The notes: a model not told the origin generated them from the sequence alone. A stretch of 64,000 bases of DNA from Setoptus koraiensis (GCA_048013815.1 CM106585.1:20584001-20648000), one strand, 5' to 3'. Counted from the stretch's first letter, positions 10,198-21,683 are shown. Program-made: numbers and translations.

Positions 10198-13100
10198 TTT
10201 GCATAAGTTTGCCCTCGCCGAGAGCCCCTACAGTTGGTTGTTGTGGCGCCACTACACCGAGGAGTGTAGTGGCCACTACTGTGCTCGTTAGTGTTCGCTT
10301 GTGCCGATTAATACGGGAGATAAAGCGCGTAAGATTATATTATAATTCCTTGGCCCATTCCATTTCTTGGTCGCAATCTTGATTACATCTCTGTGTCTCG
10401 GTCGTCTTGCATGATTATATATGATTATAGGAGCTGATTGTGGAGCTTTGCAGTCGGGTCCGCTCCACTGGCTCGTCATTTTTTAATCTCGCATCGGCTG
10501 TGTCAAAGTGTTTCAAGTTACAACACACAAAGTGACTTGAGACGGCGACGCTCGCAGCGTGGACAAGTTTTTGTTTGTGTGAATTTAAAGATTGCCAGTT
10601 GTCACATTGTTGCTGTTTGCGTCTCATCGCCAAACAACTATTACCGACCAAAAAGAGATTATGTAATGTTTGTTTTTGTTTGCTCTGGCTGGCACGGCGG
10701 CGCCACACCGGTGACACTTGGCGGCCTTGCGCGGCGTCGGCCGAGTGGCTGGCAAGTCGGGCCTAAAACAGTTGCCCGAAACTCGCAACTCGCAACTCAC
10801 AACTCGCAACTGTTGTCGCCAGTGGATGACATAACTCGGCTATGGGCGCGATCGCGGCGATGATTATCGCTGTGACGACTGGGACGACTCGCTATCTAAT
10901 TTCAGCATCTTTGTATCTTTTTGCGCTATCGCGCCAACAATCTATCTGTTATGCCCAATGCGCACTGAACGACCGATTCGCCGAGAAACCTTTGCCCGAG
11001 TGCGCAATCCAGAGCAAAATCCTTTTTGCGGGCATCTCGTCGTTTTGGCGGTTTTGCGATGCTGCCGGCCCAGCCACAAATTGACTGTTGAGCAGCTCCG
11101 GTGTGCACAATCGATTGCATAATACACTCACTGTATTGCACTGTCTGTGTCTGGCTGGCGCGAGCCAACCTGGCCGGCGGGTCCCGCGAGCGCCGTTAGC
11201 GCGAGCCGCTATCAACTGTCGGCGCTCGCTGCACGAGGCCCGCAACGGGCGCTATAACGCGCTATAATGCGCTTATAATGGACACGAGGGCCATAGAGCA
11301 CGGGTGGCGTCGGATCGCTCGACGCGCTCACTTACGGGCCAATATAGAAACAATAAACACTCAATAAATCATTAGTGTGACTGAAGGAGGGGCCCCGGTG
11401 GTGCCGATGCCGCGCCGGCGGCTGGCTCAGCGTCGGCTGCTCCAACGCTCGCCGGGCGGGCAGCCAAAACAAAAAAGATTTATAGTTGCTTATTGTGTCG
11501 ATTATTATTTACTTTGGCTGGTCTGTCGGCGGGTTTGTGCGGGTCCCGCACAAACAGACACAAACGGCGACGGGCGCAGAGAAACGGATAAGCCGACCGA
11601 GGGCACAACTCGGCCGACCAACAGAGACAAACAAGCAGAAACGAGCCAGCGAGCCAGAAAGTGCTCGTGTGCGCATATCATCGCGCCCGAAGAATCATCA
11701 TTTTTTAATTTACCTCTTACATCGTGATTCGAAGCCAGTTGAGCTGGTGGCTGCCAAAACGGGCATTGGCCGCGATGATGCTCGATTAGTTGGCACGTGT
11801 TGGCGCGCGTTGGCGCAGTGGCCGCTGCAAACTGGCTCGCGAATCGCGATTATTATCATGAAAACACACAACGCGCCGCCTTATATAACTCACAATTGTC
11901 AGTTCCGGGTTACGTAACCCAATTGTGCGCTTGTGCCGCTGCTTTCACAGTTCGACCATCAGAGTTACTGGCGCTGCAGTCGCTATATCACGGCTAAATC
12001 ACGGCTAAATCACGGTTATATCGCGGCTATATCGCGAGTCGCGACTAAATCAGGGCTAGTGAACGGCTTGTGCGCGGCTCCATCGTGGCCATATCGTGGC
12101 TCGTGTGGACAACACGCTGGTGTTGTCACAGCAGTGTTGCGACAGTGCACTCGCTGACAACAGCAACCATTGATCAATGAGCCACCGTTGCGCAACAATG
12201 GCCCACTAATGAGCTTATGCTCGTGCCACGGCTGCTTATGCACGCGTTATGCCGGGCTGGGTTACGTTGCGCAGTTTGTGCAGTCTCAACTCGGCGGATA
12301 GTTTGCAATCAGATTGTTAGCCGAGTTAGCCGAGTTAGCGGAGAGTCGATTGCCAATTGACACTCACGAGCGGCGAGAGAGCAAACATGAGGCGAGCGGA
12401 TAAAATTTCGCTCGAATCGGCCACCAATGGAGCACAACGAAATGAGATCAGTGGGCCGTTGGTTGGTGCCCAACGGTGGTCTAAACGGTGCCCAACCAGA
12501 AACCGTTGGGCACCGTTTAGAAATATTTGAAAATGGCTGCGTTTGTGTGCGCCTCACAACCGGTAACAATTGCAATTCGCGTTTTGTAACAATCGAGTCG
12601 GATCGAGCCAAGTGCCACACGACGCCATAACAGTGACCATCACAATGCCATCACCTGCTTTGACAACGCTGTCGTAATGAGACCAGCTCACAGCCCGAAT
12701 GGGAGCAACTGATTCAGCTCGAATGACCAATGTGGCGATAGCGATCAGGCATTTCAGTTGTTCCTTTGTGACTCGCACTCTGAATCTGAATTTGTGAGTC
12801 CGTTGGCTGTTGGCGTGAGCTGTTTTGTGCACTCTGTTCAACGCACTCTGCCGTCAACTGTCCGATTGTGCACTTGACAATCTCACAAGTTTCATTTGTG
12901 GCGAGATCGCTCATCAATGTGACTCAATATCGTTCATATGTCATAATAATAGAGCTACCCAACTGGAATTAGCCAGACTTTTGTGGCTTGTCGTACAAAC
13001 TGCCGCAAACACGACACCGTTTGCGGCCCACAGTCAAGGCCGTAAAGACCGGACATCGACTGGTCATCGTTGTGCAACTTGCACAAAGCTGCTTTGTCCC

Positions 13101-13507
13101 ACGAACAAATAAACAATACGCAACATGTGCAATATTTGCACAATATGCAAAATGTTGTATCGGCTTTCGGCTCACAGGCAACACAAGCCGTTTGCCGGCG
13201 GCAACAAGTGTCGCCAATGACACACTAATCAATGAGTATGGCCAAACGAAGCCTTTGTTTACATTTGTGCCTGACAGTTGTGGCACTATGACAAGCTCGT
13301 GACTGTTCGGCCAACACAATCTGTCGGTATCAACAGTGACAAGTGCGCAACCCGTGGGAATGTCCGTTGTATGCGCCGTGACACTGGCGGCAACTTATTG
13401 CATGCCGAGAGTTATTGCTCATCGCACAACCACTGATATAATACCAGTGATGTTGCAACAATCGCAACAATCGGATTGCCACAAATTTGATTGGAAACGA
13501 GCAAAAT

Positions 13508-13583
13508 TGTCATTGTCGTTGTCATTGTCGTTGTTGTTGTTGTTGTCGTTGTTGTCGTTGTTGTCGTTGTTGTCGTTGTTGCG
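13508..13583. repeat. Degenerate (TTG/TCG)n tract
   Basis: About 75 bases built from GTTGTC, GTTGTT and ATTGTC triplets. It opens Leu/Ser frames on the plus strand and Asn/Asp frames on the minus strand that are not genes. Confidence 0.9.
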
Positions 13584-13784
13584 TTTGGTGTCAGTTGTTG
13601 GTGATTGCAACTAAATGACAACAACAATTGCGTTGGACAGACTCGTCGCGCATAATCGCCATCAATTGCCTGAGACAGCAACTTTTAACCGAAATGAACT
13701 GTTCATATGAGCCCACTGGTTCACCGGTCGCTCGGTGTCACACAGCGTCCGTTGTCGTTACGCAACAGCCTGCCGATGTTTGTT

Positions 13785-13875
13785 GTTGCTATTTGTTGTT
13801 GCTGCTGGTTGTTGCTGTTGGTTGTTGCTGTTGGTTGTTGCTGCTGGTTATTGCTGCTGGTTGTTGCTGCGAGCA
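13785..13875. repeat. GTTGTTGCTG-type minisatellite
   Basis: Repeated GGTTGTTGCTG units with a period of about 12-15 bp. Frames across it are Cys/Leu or Gln/Asn runs produced by the repeat. Confidence 0.85.
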
Positions 13876-15700
13876 CTTGTTGCCCCGTGCTGTTGGTCGC
13901 ATGCGTGCTCACCTTGATACGCCTGTGCTGCCGACTCTCACAATCATCGCTCTGCAAACTGCCCTTCAAGTTGGCTGCTCGGTCTTGAGCCGGCGTGTTG
14001 TCGCAGCACCAATGTTACGTCACCGCTCTCACACTGACCAACTGTCAAGACACAAGCGGCCAACTTATTATTATTCCTTTGTTTGCCTGTTTGTTTGTCA
14101 TTGTGAGTTAAATCGCAACACCACCAAACAAACAAATTTCATGACCAACAACGACAACAGCAACGGCAACAACGACAACAGCGACACTCATACCTTCACC
14201 TATAACTGCTCACCTGCGGCTGCCGCTGGCGCCCCTGGGCTCGAATTGATTGACATTTATTGCGCAATTTCGAGACCATCGGGCGTCTTATGCGAGTACA
14301 CATTATATTACAGGCAACATGCATTACATAATAAGTATTACATTAGCATCATGTGAGCGATGCAGTATCAGTGGTATGCTGATTGATACAGTGAGCGCCT
14401 CGGAGATTATCCGCGCTAATATCTGACGCTCATGTCAGCCGGCGGACACATAACGATAATCCCTGATGAAGCGCCATGATTATGCTCGTCTCAACTTGTT
14501 ATTTTTCATCGCTCTTCGCCGATCTCTGGTCCCTTTTGCTCACTCTGGTCCCTTTGGCCATCTCTCGTGGTCGTTGAGTGTCCAATGCAATAATTCATTG
14601 CGCATCGTTGCACGCAGCTGACATTGATTACCTGAGACTGTGTTACCTGTGCGCACAGTCTCAGGTAATCATCAGGTAAGTAGCATTGGTTGCTTGTATC
14701 ACGCAGCATAGTATGGCATGTTTGTTGTGAGTTTGTTGCAAAATGTTGTTGTTGTTGTTGCTGTTATTATTATTCATAATTAGTGTGGGAAAATGGCTGG
14801 TTGTAGTAGCCCGATGCATGCCATTATTATGTAACACACTGGCCGGTGTGCAGTGGACAGGTAGTGCCACTCGCACACCTTGCATGAGCTGCATGTTGAC
14901 CGCATCAACTTGAAAAAATTGTTGCTTCTCTCTTATCAAATTCATTTGTTTCGCGCCACCCTTATGCGTTGTCTTGCGTCTGTCGGTCGGTGTGTCCAGC
15001 TCAATGCTAATGTTTATAAACGCACTGCAATCATCACTGTCCGGTCGCCCCGACGCGCATCGATACATGATAAACTCGGTCGGTCGGCCGGCCAACACGC
15101 ACAAAATAAATACAAAATCGCGGCTTATCACTGGCCATCGGCTGATCATTGTTGCTGCTGCTGTCGGTGTTGGTGCTGTTGTTGTTGCATAATAGTTGCA
15201 TAACAAATGCATAACAGTTGTTGCATAACAGCGCCATAATGAGATAACTTGATCGCCTTGTTTGTGTTGCTGCGTGCTGGCCATTGCGTGCCACTTAATG
15301 CCTCGCTGGCCCGGTCCGCAAAACCATTAGCCATTCGTTAGCTGCGAGTGATAACAACACAATGCCGAGCCACAAAAGAATCGCCCACAATCGAATCGAT
15401 GCCCACAATTTCAACTGTTCTCAACAGTCACATAATGAGCCTGAACTGGCCATTGGTCACTTCACGCAATCGCCACGCCAATGGCGCAAAGTCACACTGG
15501 CCAGTGGGCACCCAACGCATCGCACCACGACGCGCCACACTGATCACCTGCTCGCTGCTGCGGTCAGCGGCCAACCAACGAACCGGTCAAATTAAACGCA
15601 AACAAATTACTAATTTGAAATTAGCGATAAATTCAACCAATTGCTGCCCGAGCACACCGCATCACCGGATAATGCACACAATGGACACATGATTCGCGGA

Positions 15701-16127
15701 TAGTTCGAGAAGGGTGTTTCATACCAAACGCACATCAGAACTGCCAAGACTACGGCTGATTCCCACAGTGCTTTTTTTTCGATAGCTGTGGATGCACTGT
15801 GGCTACAGCATGCAGAGAGAGAGAGAGGCTATGTATGGGCAGCGAGCGGGCAGGGCGCAGGTAGTGGGCGGGGCTATTGAGGCGGATGGGAGCTGATTGG
15901 GGGAAAGCTGGGTGCTAATTGATTGGGGGCAATTTGATTTAAAATTTATTGTTATGATTACTGTTGTTGTTATGATTATTTTCGTTGTTATGATCATTGT
16001 TATTGCTTTTGTCACTTATTTGCAAACTGTTTTGATTTGCATTTGCACATTGTTTTGATTACAAAGTTTAAAAATAGAATGAAAGAGACAAAGTGAGAGT
16101 CAGGAAGCGAAAAGAGTAAGAATGACA

Positions 16128-16185
<58 letters not shown>

Positions 16186-16316
16186 AGCGTCAGTCTGAGA
16201 TTGGACGCAGAAGTGTGGACAGCGACACAAACCAACCCAACCAACTAACTAACTAACAGCAATATCAGTACCCAACTCAACTAACAGTCCGTATAATACA
16301 AAAATAAATGAATTAA
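15701..16316. other. Transition from GC-rich domain into AT-rich transposon island
   Basis: Composition shifts to AT-rich. The stretch contains a TTATGATTATT-like repeat tract near 15950-16010 and the (GA)n run listed separately. No gene is seen. Confidence 0.5.
16132..16180. repeat. (GA)n microsatellite
   Basis: About 49 bases of uninterrupted GA, the longest dinucleotide run in the window. Confidence 0.95.
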
Positions 16317-16368
16317 GGGTTTCCATCGAACAGCGAGCAAGCTCTATTTCCTTCAAACTCAGCACAAG
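16317..16368 (+). repeat. Solo end of the GGGTGTTCCATCGAA element family
   Basis: Begins GGGTTTCCATCGAACAGCGA and continues to a TTCAAACTCAGCACA block. The same order of motifs (terminal GGGTGTTCCATCGAA, then TTCAAACTCRRCACA about 30-40 bases in) is found at the right end of the 971-bp element (19997-20967) and in the short element at 24009-24091. No matching inverted end lies within the next few hundred bases, so this is a terminal fragment or half-copy. Confidence 0.6.
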
Positions 16369-16529
16369 TACGAACAAGTAATACTGATCAAATCAGTATT
16401 TAGAGCGCTTAATTTTTTGTGTGGACAAGTATTGTTGAAGGATTCAAAGGAGTTTATGACAACCTGTTAACCACCGAACTTCAAAATGTGACCATCGAAC
16501 ATCGAACGAGGAGATGGAACTGTCATCAG

Positions 16530-18613
16530 TAGGGAGAACAGAATCGGTGATTGAAAGCAGACAAAATCGGCTTTTATCATTTAGAAAGGTGCCACTTTTC
16601 GGTTATTTCGGTTTTTAAAACCGATGTTGTTTCATTTATTGGATGGTTACGTTTTGTTTATCATCTAGCAAGAAAGAATTGAAATTTATGATATAATGAA
16701 ACTTAAGATTCTGTTCGGTAAATCTAGATCTATCAGCTTCGAATATCGCCTTTGTGCAAGAGAAAGATCTCTCGACATCGCATGATGTGATCGGCGCATA
16801 TTTAAATTTAAGTCTAGTAGTGAGGTCCTCAATTTGGAGTAGCTCCAAATAATCAGGATTCTTTGTGATAGATTGTTCAACCTTGGCTTTAGGCTCTGGC
16901 AGCTTACATTGTTGGATTCTATCAAAAGTTTCGCCAACTAGCTTGACTGAATCATCAAGTCTCATATTTTTTGCCTCCAATTTGGTTATTGAATCAATCA
17001 AGAAGAAATAGTCAGACAGTTGAAACAATTCCTCCTTCAGTTTCTCGCTTTCGATCAACTCTTTGCATTCTTTGACACATAGAGCATCGCTATTAAATTC
17101 AGAGAGAAACATCTTTATAGCATCATAGTTATCCAAATGGTAGCTCGCAGTCTTCAACCAAGTGCACCATCACCATGATTGGTTTGGGAGGACAGGTGAG
17201 TTTAGTTCGATCCATGAATTCTCTCTGTCGTCTCTTGTTGCCTCTCAATATTTCTTTGAATTTCCCAATGAATCTATCTACAGATGGATGGATATCACGT
17301 AATTTTTCAGCGACACGGTGCAGCATGTGAGCCACACAAGTGACATGATATGCGGCAGGTGTTACACTCTTCATGAGATCGACTGATTTTATCATGTAGG
17401 GTGCTTGGTCAGTGACAAACAACTTAACCCGATCATACGGGACATCATCTTGAGGCCAGATAACTCTGCAACATTTAAGAAATAGTCGGTTCATCTCATA
17501 ACTGTTGGCAGTTTCAACATAATCGATGTATATCAACATAGGTCTGACAGGTTTGCCATTGAGAGCACCCACAATGAAATTGACTTGAAAACGGTCCATT
17601 GAGTCAGTTGTTTCATCCATCATTACGAAGATATCTTGATCCCCGATGCTCTCTCTAATTTTTACTATCACTGATTGGTATAGATCTTCTATTGTGGTGC
17701 TTCTAAGTACAGATACAGAAGGTAATTTTTGTCCAGTTCTCTTCTCCAAAAAGGATTTAAATAAGGGGTTCTTGAGCTTATGCAAAGGTATGTCTGCAGA
17801 AACAAGTGCAGTGCACAATTCCATTCGGAATTCTTTGTCATTCTTCTGCAAATAGCTTACTTTATCCAAGCATATATCTATCCTCGGCTGGATCGAATTT
17901 GAATCCGAATTTTTCTTATGCAAATTAGATGTCAAATGCTCCTTGACTCTTGTTTTGAAGTGTTCTCGATCATATTTTACTTCGAAATTGCAGACAGTGC
18001 AGATCAACTTCGTGCCAAATGTGGTAAATTCTTTAAACTTTGAGCAGCATTCATCAAGATGGTCTTTCAAACTCTTTTTAGGTCTCATGATACCGGAAAA
18101 TGATTTATGATAAATTCTTACTGAGAAGGAGTTTCAATTCTTCACCAATTCAACTTGTGAGATCAACATGAGTTTCAATAGAATCAATGAATCAATTGTA
18201 TGCGATATCGACATGTGATTGAGAGTCAATCATATGTCAATAACACGCGTAGCGTGCTATTGTTATCCAACGGATTTTGTTACTCAACGGATTTTTTTAT
18301 CCAACGGATTATATAACAGCGTTCAACCCGTTGAACACTGTGTTAATTGCACCCTGTGTGTAAGAAAGTACTAGTATACTGCAAACTCTGATCGCACAGT
18401 CACACCCACGCAGTCACAACGCAATTGAATTGCTCTCGCGGGAAAATAATCTATTTTCGGTTTTTACGGTTCTTACAACCTGATTTCGGTGTTTTCGGTT
18501 GATTCAAACAGGCCTTAAAAGATCCATCTAAGTCGGTCTGGCCCAAATACGAAGTCTTAGAGTTATGCCATCACCCGAAAAATTTCGGCTAATAACCGAT
18601 TCTGTTCTCCCTA
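16530..18613 (-). mobile_element. hAT-superfamily DNA transposon with perfect TIRs and TSD
   Basis: 2,084 bp. The left end TAGGGAGAACAGAATCGGT (16530-16548) is matched 19/19 by the inverted right end (18595-18613). The 8-bp target duplication GTCATCAG flanks it perfectly (16522-16529 and 18614-18621); 8-bp duplications are the hAT hallmark. It encodes one transposase on the minus strand, broken by a single frameshift. Subterminal sequence near 18268-18310 has three copies of CAACGGATT at exact 17-bp spacing, next to the palindrome GTTCAACCCGTTGAAC (18321-18336). These may be transposase-binding sites (inference). Perfect ends suggest a recent insertion. Confidence 0.93.
16636..18088 (-). pseudogene. 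hAT transposase with one frameshift
   Basis: Two overlapping minus-strand frames: 18088-17129 (319 codons, N-terminal) and 17157-16636 (C-terminal). The N-terminus has a BED-like zinc finger (CTVCNFEVKYD followed by paired His, HLTSNLH), then MMDETTDSMDRF, a catalytic-type VTDQAPYM and the hAT C-x2-H-like CVAHMLHRVAE. The C-terminus has the dimerisation block TSCDVERSFSCTKAIF. At about 17160-17170 the first frame drifts into unrelated codons. The expected family segment (P-I-x-x-R-W-C-T-W-L-K) continues in the other frame, so a small indel there explains the break. Otherwise I see no stop. Resemblance to CGGBP1-like hAT proteins is by eye only. Confidence 0.88.
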
Positions 18614-18870
18614 GTCATCAGAAATTCGAATTTTCAATTTCGAAATTCTAAGTTCGAAATGTGACCAACGAAGTTCGAATTGTGACCATCGAACTTCGAC
18701 AGAGCAGATGAAACTATCATCAGAAATTCGAATTTTCAATTTCGAATTTCGAAGTTCGAAATGTGACCATCGAACACTTACCATCGAACGAGCAGATGAA
18801 ACCGTCAACAGGAATTCGAATTTTCAACTTGGAATTTCGAAGTTCGAGTTGTGACCACCGAACTCCCAGA

Positions 18871-19119
18871 ACACAGATCAGTCTTGGCAACATTATTGAC
18901 AACTTGGATAAATATGTAATTTTAGTATAGGTATCATAACCATTATTAATATTATTATCGTATATAATCATTTGAATAACATCACTCAGGCAAGACAGAC
19001 GCAGCGAATAATCTAGATCAAGAAAGTATTGACGCCAATGTAAACACAAAACAAACATAAGACATCAACGCCATCATAGAAATAAGCATATTAGGCCAGC
19101 ATTCAGCCAAAGCAAACTA
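18871..19119. other. AT-rich spacer between array and Tc1/mariner element
   Basis: Short unique-looking AT-rich DNA with nothing recognisable. Confidence 0.5.
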
Positions 19120-19282
19120 CAGGGTGTCTGAACTGATGTGATATGTTGGCTCAGAAATTTTCGCACAAAGGGGGTATGCGGGCGCGCACGCTTGCGCGCT
19201 TGCACGACGAGCGCACTGTCACTGTGCTCATCTTCGTACATTTATTGGGGCTCTTTTACATTGAAAATATTAATAATTGATA

Positions 19283-19996
19283 TTAATTAATGACAGAAGA
19301 ATTACTATATTTGTTGAATCGCTTCGCTTCTTCTTTGTCGAATTTTTCTAAAAGCTCTGAGATTCTGTGGAAGACTTCAATGTTCACTTGCCTCTTCAGC
19401 ATTACTTCGAAATCATCATCGTCATCGTCACATTCTGTTTCCACAGGCGGATCATCGCTCAGCGAGATCGTGTTCACTCCCATCCTGAGGCTCTCTATTC
19501 GGTCTAGGTAGAGATAATCTTCTGGATCGGTTCTTCGATTCTCCACATCATGAGCGATGTGTCCACCTTCGTTTTGTATTACTTCGACAATCCGGTCGAC
19601 AAACCCGATGACACAAGCTTTATTGATTTCGAATTGGTCCATGGTGTTGAATTCTTCAATGATTACTCTCTTCAGCAGATCAAGTTTACCGCGAAATGGT
19701 CTATCATGCGTGTAAACTTTTGATTTAAGAACGCCCCAGAAGTAGAAATCCATAGGTGTTAAGTCTGGCGAATATGGTGGCCACCACAGATAGGGCGAAT
19801 ACTTGCCGAGCCAACGGCCGCCGGTTTTCCCATTCAAGTACTCTCTGTTCAAAAGAGATGTATGCGGACCAGCCCCATCCTGCATGAAGATAAGCCTCTT
19901 CTGAGCAAAGCCGTTGATAATATATGGGTCAGAGAAGAGGTGCGCGTCGAGCATATCCTGGTAACTCTGAGAAGTCACACTACCATTGAAAAAGAA
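19283..19996 (-). pseudogene. Tc1/mariner transposase, C-terminal half
   Basis: The continuation of the block at 20976-21683, displaced by the insertion. It resumes at NGSVTSQSYQDMLDAHLF, then the second catalytic Asp in FMQDGAGPHTS and the third acidic residue in WPPYSPDLTPMDFYFWGV. I count 42 residues between these two Asp residues, longer than the 34-39 of classic mariner and Tc1 types. A downstream acidic run (ECDDDDDDFE) and a Lys/Glu-rich tail follow, ending at the stop at 19283-19285. Codons upstream of about 19997 in the same frame belong to the nested element, not the transposase. Confidence 0.85.
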
Positions 19997-20967
19997 GGTT
20001 GTACCATCGAATAGGAGCCACGCCCAATTTAGGTATTTTGGGTATTTTTGGGTGAGGTATAGTGCCCTGATACCCGAATGGGTATTCCGGAAGTGCGGAA
20101 ATTCTTCGTTACCGAGATACCCGGGGTACCGCATTCTGGGTATTTCGGGGTATTTGAGGGCATATTGACGGTTAAATCGGCGATACCCACCTGCGCGGAC
20201 ATCGGGTAGGGTACTCGCGTCTCTGTGCCGGGTAGATGATACCCAGAAGCTCGGGAAAGAGGAAGAATGCAGTCAAACCGAAGAGGCGTGACCGTTGAGT
20301 GCGGCGCGGAGTGAAACTGCGCCCGCAGTTAGTGAGACCACCCACAGAGTCCTAGCGCGTGCAAGAAGAGAGGTCGACCCATTCGCAGCTCTGATACAGA
20401 TGATGAGATTAGAATAAAGGGATATGTCCCCACTTTTCACTGATTTACTTCGTTACTCAACCTTCCATCTATACTGGACCCTCTTTCGATCTTTACCGAC
20501 TCGGCCTTCGGCCTCGCGAGCTTGCCTCGCCTCGGGTTGAGGGCTTCGCCCTCAACCCTCGCTCGAACCGACAACCCCGGCCTTCGGCCGAGTAATTGTC
20601 ACACATCCGGACACCAGAAACAATGCGAATGCGTGCCCGACACACGGAGAGTCGTGCGATGTTCGATAAGACTACTATCACGTAGACCAGAAGTGGTTCA
20701 TGGAGTCGAAGTTTATTATCTGGAGGTCTGGAAGCTCTATGAAGCTAAATTCAACTGAACTGTAAAGACATCGTTAGGATCTATACAATCATGTGAAAAT
20801 TTTCGGTTTGAGGCCCCTGTGAGGCCCGAAAAATGCATTTTTCCATATCTCCGGAAGTAGAAATTTCCGCACTTCCGGACCACTTTATTTGTTCTTTGGG
20901 GCCCCTCCAGGGCCCAGGTGTCGAGTTTGAAGGAGATCGGGCTTGGCTCCTATTCGATGGAACACCC
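19997..20967. mobile_element. 971-bp non-autonomous DNA element nested in the Tc1/mariner transposase
   Basis: Bounded by the perfect 8-bp direct repeat AAAAAGAA (19989-19996 and 20968-20975). Terminal inverted repeats: left GGTTGTACCATCGAATAGGA, right (inverted) GGGTGTTCCATCGAATAGGA, two mismatches in the first 20, continuing with GCC on both sides. An internal inverted pair of 17 bases (CCGGAAGTGCGGAAATT at 20087-20103, complement at 20862-20878) matches exactly. The interior has GGGTATTT-rich sequence on the left and strong GC hairpins, for example 20534-20558. No transposase frame is present. An 8-bp duplication with ends beginning GG could fit Merlin or an atypical hAT (inference). Confidence 0.85.
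20534..20558. repeat. Perfect GC-rich hairpin inside the nested element
   Basis: An 11-base stem GGGTTGAGGGC with loop TTC and its exact complement. A second short hairpin, CGGCCTTCGGCCG, follows at about 20578-20590. These are structural features of the 971-bp element, not a terminator of any gene I can see. Confidence 0.85.
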
Positions 20968-20975
20968 AAAAAGAA

Positions 20976-21683
20976 TGGTCCTTTGTAGTCAAAGCCAATG
21001 AAAGCTATGACCATGACTTTATCTGCATGCATCTCGCGCTCATAGACCTGCATTGGGTTCGATGGAGACCAGAATACAGTGTTCTGCTTGTTGATAGAGC
21101 CGTCCGTGCTGAACCAAGATTCATCGGTAAATATTAAATTCTTGAAATAATCAAGATTGAGACTGGCTCGCCCTCCAGCGAGTTGAATAATTTTGTTTGC
21201 AAATTCTAACCGCTCTTGCTGCTTATCATTCAAGTATTGCGGTGTTCTGGGACGGTATGGCTTCATCTTCAAACATCTTCGCAGTATCTTGTGCGTCATA
21301 TAAATAGTCAGGTTGACAGACGGATGAGCGGCGATTTTGCGGATGCTTGATGGGTACAGTCCACCTTTGGTTAGCTCTTTAATTGCAGCAATCTTTGAGG
21401 CTTCTATTTCGCAATTCACTCCTTTGCGACGATCGTCGAAAGTGCCGAAGGTGAGAAATTTGTTTTTAATTCGGTGCAGAGTTTGATAGTCCGGTAGGTC
21501 GTAATCTATTAAACCGGCATTCTTCTTTTGTATGTACAGAGTCTGCAAGGTTTTGTATTCTTTGACTCTCGCCCAATCCCACATCATTTAGGCCTTCTGT
21601 GGTTTGGTCCAGCGCTCTGTACCATCTGCAGTCGCAAATATAATGAGAGCGACGGTGATAAATAGATTGATAAATGCTGCCAT
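20976..21683 (-). pseudogene. Tc1/mariner transposase, N-terminal half
   Basis: Read from ATG at 21587: a helix-turn-helix-like N-terminus (DYQTLHRIKNKFLTFGTFDD, then SIRKIAAHPSVNLTIYMTHK), then RRCLKMKPYRPRTPQYLN and the first catalytic Asp in LIFTDESWF. The frame runs to DYKGPFF, where the nested element interrupts it. Upstream, in the same frame, another 31 codons (ATG at 21683, MAAFINLFITVALIIFATAD) end in TAA directly before the ATG at 21587. Either one stop now separates two parts of a longer frame, or this is an upstream open frame abutting the start. The 31-codon stretch is strongly hydrophobic, like a signal peptide, which is odd for a transposase. Confidence 0.82.

Larger units (their letters stand above)
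9240..15700. other. GC/CpG-rich gene-poor domain, left part
   Basis: From about 9.2 kb the sequence becomes rich in GGCC, GCGC and CAGTGGC words, with microsatellites and degenerate trinucleotide tracts. Many overlapping open frames exist on both strands, but none shows a recognisable domain, a splice-consistent partner or a protein-like composition. They look like by-products of high GC content. No tRNA A/B-box pair was found by eye. I see no host gene here. Confidence 0.55.
16467..18870. repeat. Tandem repeat array (about 88-102 bp unit) interrupted by a hAT element
   Basis: Units contain AAATTCGAATTTTCAATTTC, a cluster of TTCGAA words, GTGACCATCGAAC and AGCAGATGAAAC. Part of a unit lies at 16467-16529. 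After the hAT insertion (16530-18613) the array resumes at 18614 and runs to about 18870 with about two and a half more units, whose CAG(A/G)AATTCG starts lie at 18619, 18721 and 18809. The uneven spacing (102 and 88) indicates internal indels. The hAT target duplication GTCATCAG is a normal part of the unit. Confidence 0.8.

Noticed and set aside
13628-14356. 242-codon plus-strand frame
   Set aside because: It is driven by the GTTGTTGCTG minisatellite (Cys/Leu/Val run) followed by composition-like sequence; no homology is recognised.
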